Source of the DNA: JBBQWR01 sp038210495
GTDB lineage: Bacteria; Planctomycetota; Planctomycetia; Pirellulales; DATAWG01
Direction: 5' to 3'
Assembly (NCBI GenBank): GCA_038210495.1
Contig: JBBQWR010000019.1
Span: forward strand, 1 to 64,000
Length of the DNA: 64,000 nt
In this document: positions 25,101 through 34,100 of the stretch, piece after piece
How positions within the stretch are numbered: position 1 is the first letter of the stretch
How the letters are laid out: the number at the start of each line of letters is the position of its first letter
Translations under genes and position numbers: made by a program
Notes under the pieces: generated by a model
Database searches by the model: none
What the model saw: the letters and a program-made list of their open reading frames with translations, nothing else
What the model was told of the DNA's origin: nothing

Positions 25101-28100
25101 ACCACCTATGCCGGCGGAATCTCGCTCAATCAGGGACCGCTGGTCGCGACGACCTCAACGGGTTCGCTAGGCAGCGCTTCCGCCGTCGTCACATTCGGGG
25201 GCGGAAGCTTGGAACTTCGCAACGACACGGCGCTCGCGTTCACCGCCGGCTTGAACTTGCAGTCGAGCAGTGGGACGATCGCGCTCAGCCGGGCCACCAG
25301 CGGCGCCGGCGTCACGCACACGGTCGGTCCGCTCACCATCGGCTCGCGGCAACTGACCCTTACGACAGCCGGCAGCGTCACTAGCGGCACGGAAGGGCTG
25401 ACCCTCGGCGGTCTCACCCTCACGGGGAGCCCGACGTTCAATGTGGTCGCCGGCGCGACGGCAGCCACGACGCTCACGCTCGGCGCGATCAACGATGGCG
25501 GCACGGCCGCCACGATATCCAAGACTGGGAGCGGCACACTGGCGCTTAGCGTGGCGTCCACGCTGGCCAGCGGCACGTCGATCAATGTCAAAAGCGGAAC
25601 ATTGCAGCTCGCCGCCAACAATGTCTTGGGCACGAACAATCCGACGTTAAACATCAATCCCACCAGCGGCGCCTCGACAGTCTCGATGTCGGCCGGAGTT
25701 TCGCAATTCATCAATAACCTCGTGTTGGGCGGCAGCGCTGGAACTATTTCCAGCGTCGTCACCGGGACCGGCACGCTCACGATGAACGGCAATCTGCTGT
25801 ACGATGTCACGAGCAATCCGGCGCCGGCGACGATTTCAGGCCTGTTCGCTCTCAACTCGTCGCAGCCGAACTTCAATATCAATGGGGGCGCAGCAGTGGG
25901 CGTCCCCGACGTCACCGTCACGGCGGCGATCAGCGGTGGCGGAGCCAGCGTCGTCAAGAACGGCGCCGGCAACCTTCAATTCGGCTCCAACAGCTACACC
26001 GGTTCGACGACCGTTAACGCCGGCACGTTGACGATCACCGCCGACAACAGTTTGGGTGCGGCCCCGGGCAGCTATTCCGCAAACTGGCTAAATCTCAACG
26101 CCGGCTCGACGCTGGCGGCGACGAACACTTTCGCCTTGAACGTCAATCGAGGTATCACAATCGGAGGTGGCGCGGCCACGATCGACGTGGCCTCCGGAAA
26201 AACGCTCAGCTATGCATACCTCGGCAACGCCAACGGCGGCATCACCGGTAGCGGCACGATCATCAAGAACGGCGCCGGCACGCTTCAGCTAAGTAGCGAC
26301 AATCACACTTATACTGGCGCGGTCGTGGTCAATACCGGTCGGTTGGCGATGGTTGCCGTAACCGGTCCCGGAGGGCTCGGTTCGTTATCCGACAATTTCA
26401 ATAATAGCTCCAGTTTTACGGTCAATGGCGCGGGCGAATTGTATTTTGATTTCACGCAGACAAACCTGCCGTTCGTCCTCGGTGGGACTCCCACGCTGAC
26501 CCATAACGGCGGAGCATTCACAATGATCGGATACCCGACGCCGCCGCCGTCGGGAGGAAACTCGGTGCTCGACAGCGCCAAAACGACGACGTTTGCGTCG
26601 GGTTTCACCACGATCACATTGGACGCCATGGCTGGGGGCGCCACGATTTTCGACTATGGCAGTTTCGCGTCGGACATTTTCCGATCGACGAGTTCAGGGG
26701 CAACCGTGTTAGTCCGCGGCGACAGTCTGGGCGCAACGGCGAACTTCAACGTGTCGCAATATCGAGCGGCCCTGAACGGCTCTCCAGCGCTGTCGAGCTC
26801 GGGTTCCGGCGCCGGAACGGGCATCATGCCTTACATGATCACGGACGCGGTCGCGGGACTAGGCAGCGATTTCGTGACATATATTGCTCCCTCCGGCGGC
26901 CCCGCCGGTTTCACTGCGCTGGCCGCAGGACAATACAGCAGTTCGCCGGCCTCGGGCGTCAACGTGAAGATTACCAACACATCGGTGACCGTGAATAACT
27001 TATCGCCTCAGTCGCTTTTGCTCGCAAATACGACAGTCAGCGATACCGTTACGATCAATTCAGGCCAAACCCTCACGCTCACCAGCGGCGCCATTCTGAG
27101 CACGGGCACGAATTCGAATGCCATCGGCGGCGGTATTCTAACGTTTGGCAATAATTCCATTACCGGTTACGAAGGCATATTCCACGTCGTCAAGGATCTC
27201 GCCGTCTCCAGCAACATCAACAACAATGGCGCCAACGCAGTCAGTCTGACCAAATCGTCCGCCGGCACGCTGACTCTTAGCGGGACGGGCAGCACATATT
27301 CCGGCGGCACGACGATCAACGCGGGGACGGTCAGCGTTTCGCTCGACGCCAACCTCGGCAACACATCCGGAGGCGTGAAATTCGCGGGCGGCACGCTTGC
27401 CATTACCAGTTCGTTGTCGACAGGTCGCACGTTCACGTTGGTGGGCAATGGTTACTCGAACGCCATCAATGTCGCTAACGCCACGACCCTGACCGAGAAT
27501 GGCAATCTCACCGGCGCAGGGGGTTTCACCAAGGGCGGGCTCGGCACGCTGATCCTTAACGGGAGTGACAATTACACGGGCGCGACTACAGTCGGCGCGG
27601 GTACGTTGCAGGCTGGCGGCACGACCGCCTTCGGGAGCGGAAGCGCGGTATCTGTTGCCAGCGGCGCTACGCTGGCGCTAAACGCCAGCAGTCTCGCGAT
27701 TGGTTCGCTGGCGGGCGCGGGGAGCGTCGCCTTGGGAAGCGGCACGCTCACCACCGGCGGAGATGGCACGTCCACCACGTTCTTGGGCGCCATCGCCAGT
27801 ACGGGCGGCGGGCTGACGAAACAGGGGGCGGGCGTCTTCACGCTCAGCGGCAATAACACCTACACCGGCGCCACGCTCATTAGCGACGGCGCCCTGCAGG
27901 CAGGCAGCACGACGGCATTTTCGACGACGAGCCCCCTCACGGTAAATTCCGGCGCCGCGCTCAGCCTCAACGGCGCCAACAACACCGTCGGATCGTTGGC
28001 CGGCGCCGGCGTCGTCTCGCTCGGCAGCGCCATGCTCACCGTCGCCGATATCGGCTCGACGACATTTTCGGGCGCCATTATCGGCGCGGGCACGCTGACC

Positions 28101-31100
28101 AAGGCCGGCGCGACTAGCGTTAATTCGTTAACGCTGAGCGGCGCCAACAGCTACCTCGGCGGGACGAACTTCAATGCTGGCACGATCAGCGTCGCCAACG
28201 ATTCGTCGCTGGGCGATACGTTCGGTGGTCTCAATTTCAACGGCGGCACGCTCGCGACCACCGCTTCGTTTTCCACTAACCGTCCAGTCAGCTTCGCCGC
28301 AAGCGGCGGTTTCAACATCGCCGGTGGCTCAACGCTCACCGCCGCCGGGCTGTTCAGCGGCGCTGGCGGACCGACGCTCACGACCGGAATCGGCACGCTT
28401 CTGCTGACCTCGCTCAACTCCTACACGGGCGCCACGACGGTCAACGCCGGGACGCTCAAAGCCGGCAGCGCGATCGCCTTCGGCTCGGTCAGCGCGGTCA
28501 CCGTTAATAGCCCGGGCATTGTCGATCTCAATAACTTCAGCATGACGATCGGCTCGTTGGCCGGCTCCGGCAGCGTCACGCTTAACGGCGGCACGCTGAC
28601 CACCGGCAACGCCAATCCCACGACGTTTTCCGGGGCCATTAGTGGCGCCGGCGCTGTTATCAAACAAGGGTCCGGCACATTCACGTTCGGCGGCCCCAAC
28701 ACATACAATGGCCCGACCACGATCAACGCCGGGACGCTCGCGCTCTTCGGCAGCGCCAATCCTCTGCCGACGACGACGGTCCTCACCGTGGCCAGCGTCT
28801 CTGGCGCAGTTTTCAATTTGAACGGCGTCAATCAGACTATCGCTTCACTCTCCGGCGGCGGAAGCGGCGGCAACGTCACACTCGGCAGCGGCGTTCTCAC
28901 CGTGGGCGACGCGACGAGCACGACGTTCGCCGGCGTCATCAGCGGCACAAACGGCGGACTGACGAAACAAGGCGCCGGCAATCTTACTCTGACCGGATTC
29001 AATTCGTACTCGGGACCGACGGCGATCAACGTTGGAACGCTCACGGCGGGACCCTCCGGCCAGCCGTTCGGCAGTGGCAGCGCGGCGACGATTGCCGGCG
29101 GCGCGACGCTGGCCATCCCCGACAACATCGGCGGTCTGGTCGCGCTCGGATCGCTCTCGGGAACCGGCGCCGTGACTGTCGGCGTCGGCGACACGCTGAC
29201 CGTCGGAACGAGCAATAACTTGTCATCGAGCTTTTCCGGCGCCATTTCCGGCCCGGGCGGTATGACCAAGGCCGGCACAGGCGCGTTCACGTTAAACACG
29301 ACCAATACCTACGCCGGCACGACGGCGGTCAATGCGGGAGTTCTGCGCATAGGAGTCGCCAGCGCCTTGGGGAGCGGGCCCGTAACGCTCTTTAGCGGCT
29401 CACTCGACTTCGCCAGCGATACGCCGCTTTCATTTACACAGCCCATCACGCTGACCGGCGGCGCGCAGCTAAGTTCCGGACGCGCCACCGCCGGCGCCGG
29501 CGTCACTCACAACGTCTCCGCGCTCACAATTCCGTCAGCGACGCTCACCGTCGGAGCCGGGGCCAATGTCGTCACCGATTCGCCATTTGGCATATCCATT
29601 GCCTCGGCTACCCTGACCGGCTTCCCGACGTTCACCGTCAACAACAACGGCGCCGGCAGCGGCACGCTCACGATTGGCCCGATCGGCGAAAGCGGCGGAT
29701 CGCGCACGCTCAACAAGAGCGGCGCCGGAACACTCGTGCTTTCCAGCGCTAACAGCTACAGCGAGGCAACAACCATTTTCGCGGGGGTGCTTAAAATCCA
29801 AAATGCGACCGGATTGGGCACGGTGGCCAAAGGCACGAGCGTTTCCAACGGCGCACAACTTCAACTCGACTCCAACCTCGCCGTCGGCGCCGAAGCCCTC
29901 ACGCTTAACGGCGTCGGGGATGCTGCCGGGACCGGCGCCTTTCGCAGTCTCGGGGGGACCAGCTCCTGGGCTGGCCCGATCACGCTTTCCACCGCCAGTA
30001 GCATCGGCGTCGATAGCGGCACGCTTACCGCCGGCGCCGCGATCGGCGGCGGCAACTCGCTCACCAAAGTCGGCGCCGGCACGCTGCTGATGGGCGCCGG
30101 CGCTACGCTCGACTCCACGCAGACTCTAACGATCGGCGCCGGCCTGTTGGATTTAGGAGGCAACAACCAAACACTTGCCAATTCCAACGCACTGGTTTTT
30201 GGCGGAACGTCTGGCGCGTCCCCCGCGTTGGCCACCGGCGCGACGGGAACGCTGACGATCAATGGCAATGTGACTTACAACGCCACGGGCAATCCCTTGG
30301 CGGGGCAACTCAGCGGCAACCTCGTAAACCTGGGGGGCGCCACCCGGACTTTCACCATCGGCGACTCGACCGCCGCCGCGATCGACATGACGGTGTCCGC
30401 CGCCTTGACCGGTGGCGCCATCTTGAAAACCGGCGCCGGCGTGCTCGCGCTGACCAATAGCGCCAACTCGTTCAGCGGCGCAACGATCCATGCGGGCACA
30501 TTGAACGTCGGCGCCGATGCGAATTTGGGAAGCAGCGCCGGTGGCGTCACGTTCGATAGCGGCAGCACGGGCGTCTTGCAGTTAGATGGCGCCTTCAGCG
30601 TCGCCTCGACGCGACTTTTGACGCTCATGGCGGGCGGCAGCGTGGATGTCACTGCCGGCCATGCGGCCACGATCGACGGTAAGATCACCGGGGCTGGCGC
30701 CTTCACGACGACGGACTCCGGAACGCTCACGCTCAACAACACCACTAACGATTTTTCGGGAGGGACATTCGTTACCGGCGGGACATTGAAGCTCGGCGCG
30801 ACAAACGTCCTGCCGGCCGCCGGGAGCGTGACCGTCAACGGCGTTAGCGCCACGCTCGACCTACAAACATTTTCCGCCGCGGTCGGCGTGCTAACTCTAA
30901 ACAACGGGTCCATTACTGGCGGCGTCGGAGGCACCCTGACCGGCAGCCACTACACCGTCGAAAACGGCGGCATTAGCGCCGTGCTCGGGGGCGGCGGCGC
31001 CGTTTTGACGAAGAACACCCTCGCCACGGTGACGTTGAGCGGCGTGAACACCTATGGCGGCGGAACGATCGTCAACGCCGGCACGCTGTCGATCAATCAG

Positions 31101-34100
31101 GATCGCGCGCTCGGAGCGGTTCCCGGTTTGGCGACGGTCGCCAACCTTGTGCTCAACGGGGGCGCGCTAAGCTCCAGCGCGACGTTCACGCTCGCGACCA
31201 ACCGCGGCATTGCCCTAGGACCGACGTCCGGCAGCGGCAGCGGAATTTTGGACGTGGCGAGCGGCCAAACGCTCACGTACGGCGGAGTCATCGCCGACAA
31301 CGGCGGCGGAACCGGCGATCTCTTGAAGACGGGAGCCGGCACGCTGCTGCTCACCGGCGCGAACACATACACCGGCCTGACCACGATCAACGGAGGCACG
31401 CTGCAAATTGGCGCCTTGGGACAGATTGTCGGCGCCACTCAGATAAATGTTGCAGGCACGCTCGATAACAGCGGCACCGTGGGCGCCATCGACCTCGAAG
31501 GGGGCACGCTCACCGGCAGTGGAACCGTCGGCGCCGTTATGCTCGGGCCCGGCGGCGGCGCGATCTTGGGCAACATCAATTCCTCCGCCGACTACGTCTT
31601 TCAAAGCGGTATCGTCAGCGGCGCGCTCGGTGGTACCGCGGGATTGATCAAGACCGGGTCCGGCACGGTGACGTTGCTCGGCTCCAATTCGTATCAAGGA
31701 CCGACCAGCGTCAACTTCGGCAAATTGGTGGTCAACGGCGCGCTGACTGCCTCCGCGGTGACCGTCGGCAGCGGCGCAACGCTGGGCGGGTCCGGCAGCA
31801 ATGCCGGTACCGTCACGGTCAATTCGGGCGGCCATCTCGCGCCGGGCAACAGCATCGGCACGCTCACCACGGGCGACCTCAGCCTGAGCGGCGTCTACGA
31901 TGTCGAACTCGGGACGACTGGCGCGAGCCACGCTTCGCCTGGCCAGAGCGACCGTGTCAATGTCACGGGCAACCTGACTCTCGGCGGCACGCTTAATCTC
32001 ATCGACAACGCGGGGGCCAACGGCAACGGCGCCTTTTCGCCTGGCTCCTATAGGATATTTACCTACTCTGCCGCTCAAAGCGGCGCGTTTGCCACAATCA
32101 ACAATCTCGGCTCAAACCACGCCAAAGTGGATTCGGCGGTCGTCGGCTCTATCGCCCTTGATGTTTACCGGCAGGCTAATGCGAGCCGATCGCCGGCGAG
32201 CCTCAATTTCGGCGCGGCCCATGTCGGCGACACCGTCGCCGCGCAGGCGATAAGCCTGACCAACAACGCCGCGAACGACGGCTTTTCGGAGAAAGTGGAC
32301 GCGACGCTAGGCGCGCCGGTCGGTTTCACGACAAGCGGCGCGGTCGCTTTGCTCGCGCCGGGCGCCACCGATTCCAGCAGCCTTACGGCGACGCTCGATA
32401 CTTCCAGCGTGGGCGCCAAGGCGGGCTTGGTCACTCTCACTTTGATTTCCAATGGCGCGGGCACGAGCGGGTTCGGCGCGACTCCGTTGGCTTCGCAAAA
32501 CGTCGCGGTTAACGGCACGGTCTGGCGATTGGCAAGCGCCGGCGCGATCGCGCCGCCCGGATACTTAGGAAACTTCCATGTCGGCGCGACGGCTCAAACC
32601 ATGCTCGTCGCCACCAACACTGCGGCAGCCGATGGCTTTTCCGAAAAACTAGACGCTAGTCTCGGTAGCGCCGGCGGTGACGCCACGATCGCCGGTGGAC
32701 CGATTGGCCTGCTCGGACCGTCACTGACCGACAACAGCACGCTGCTGTTGGGCATCAGCACACTGAGCGCGGGCGCCAAATCCGGATCCGCGCAGATCAC
32801 CCTCGCCTCAAATGGCGCTGGAACCAGTGGCCTTGCCAGTTCACCGTTGATGACCCAGACCGTCAACATCAGCGGCACGGTCTATCGACTGGCCGCCGCG
32901 AAAGCGGTGGCGTCGCCCGTGAATTTGGGCGTCGTCCACGTCGGTGGCGCATTTGTCTCCCAACCGATCACGATCGTCAATACGGCGGCCAACGACACTT
33001 TTTCGGAAAAACTAGACGTCGGGTTCGGCGCTCTTACGGGCAACGCTACTACAGCGGGCGCGATCGGCTTGCTCGCGCCGGGCTCAACCGACTCATCCAG
33101 CCTCTTGGTCGGTCTCGGAGGCGCCGCCCATACCAGCGCCGTCGGCCCCCTGACGGGTTCGGCCCCGTTGACGTTCAACTCCAATGGCGGCGGCTCCAGC
33201 GGCTTAGGCGTTACGGCCCTCGCCTCGCAGAGCGTTAACATCACGGGCCAGGTGAATTATCTCGCACAACCTCAATTCACTCATCCCAGCGGCGCCGGCG
33301 CCCTGGGAGGCAACGGCGCCAGCTACACGCTCAACTTCGGCCACATCGCCCAAAACAGTGGTGCTTATACAGCGAACTTGGAAGTGCTCAATGCCCAACT
33401 CGATCCCACGTTTCAAGACAACTTGAGCACGGCATTCGGTAATGCGGAGGTTACGCACTTCACACTGACTGGATTCAACTCCTACAGCGGCATCGCGCCA
33501 GGCGCCACGCAAACCGGTTTGCAAATCACTTTCGACAGCAACGCCAATCACGGTCCGTTCGCCGACTCGCTATCGCTTCATCCCAATAGCGTCAACGCCA
33601 GCGGTTCTACCGCGCTGGGCGACGTCACGCTCAACATCATCGTCTCGCAATTGGCGCTCGCCTGGACCGGCCAGGACGGCGGCGGTGGACCGGCCAATTC
33701 CTCGTGGGACACCTCGAATGGCTCCACGAACTGGGCCGACGGAACGATCGCGACTTTTCATCAAAACGGCAGCCGAGTCACCTTTGGCGACTCGAATCCC
33801 GCCAACGGAAATTCTTCGATCGCGACCAGCGCGATCGCGGTTCAGACCGCCGGGGTAACGCCCGTGTCCGTAACGTTCGATAACACGACGACAAACTACT
33901 CACTCTCCAATGCGGGTGCGGCCGTCGGCATCTCCGGTTCCACGGGCATTATCAAAAACGGCGGCGGCAGCGTTACGCTTGCCGGCCCCAACACCTTCAC
34001 CGGCGCGGTCGTCATCAACGCTGGCCGAATCAGAGTGCTGGACGGCGCGGCGCTCGGCGCATCCGCAGGCGTCTCCGTAGCGTCAGGTAGCGCCCTCGAA

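Noticed and set aside
25130..25972. Long minus-strand open frame (280 codons) and several others opposite the giant surface protein
   Set aside because: Pro/Ala/Val-rich translation with no motifs; it mirrors the codon bias of the repeat gene. Same for 30275-30934 and 31215-32078.
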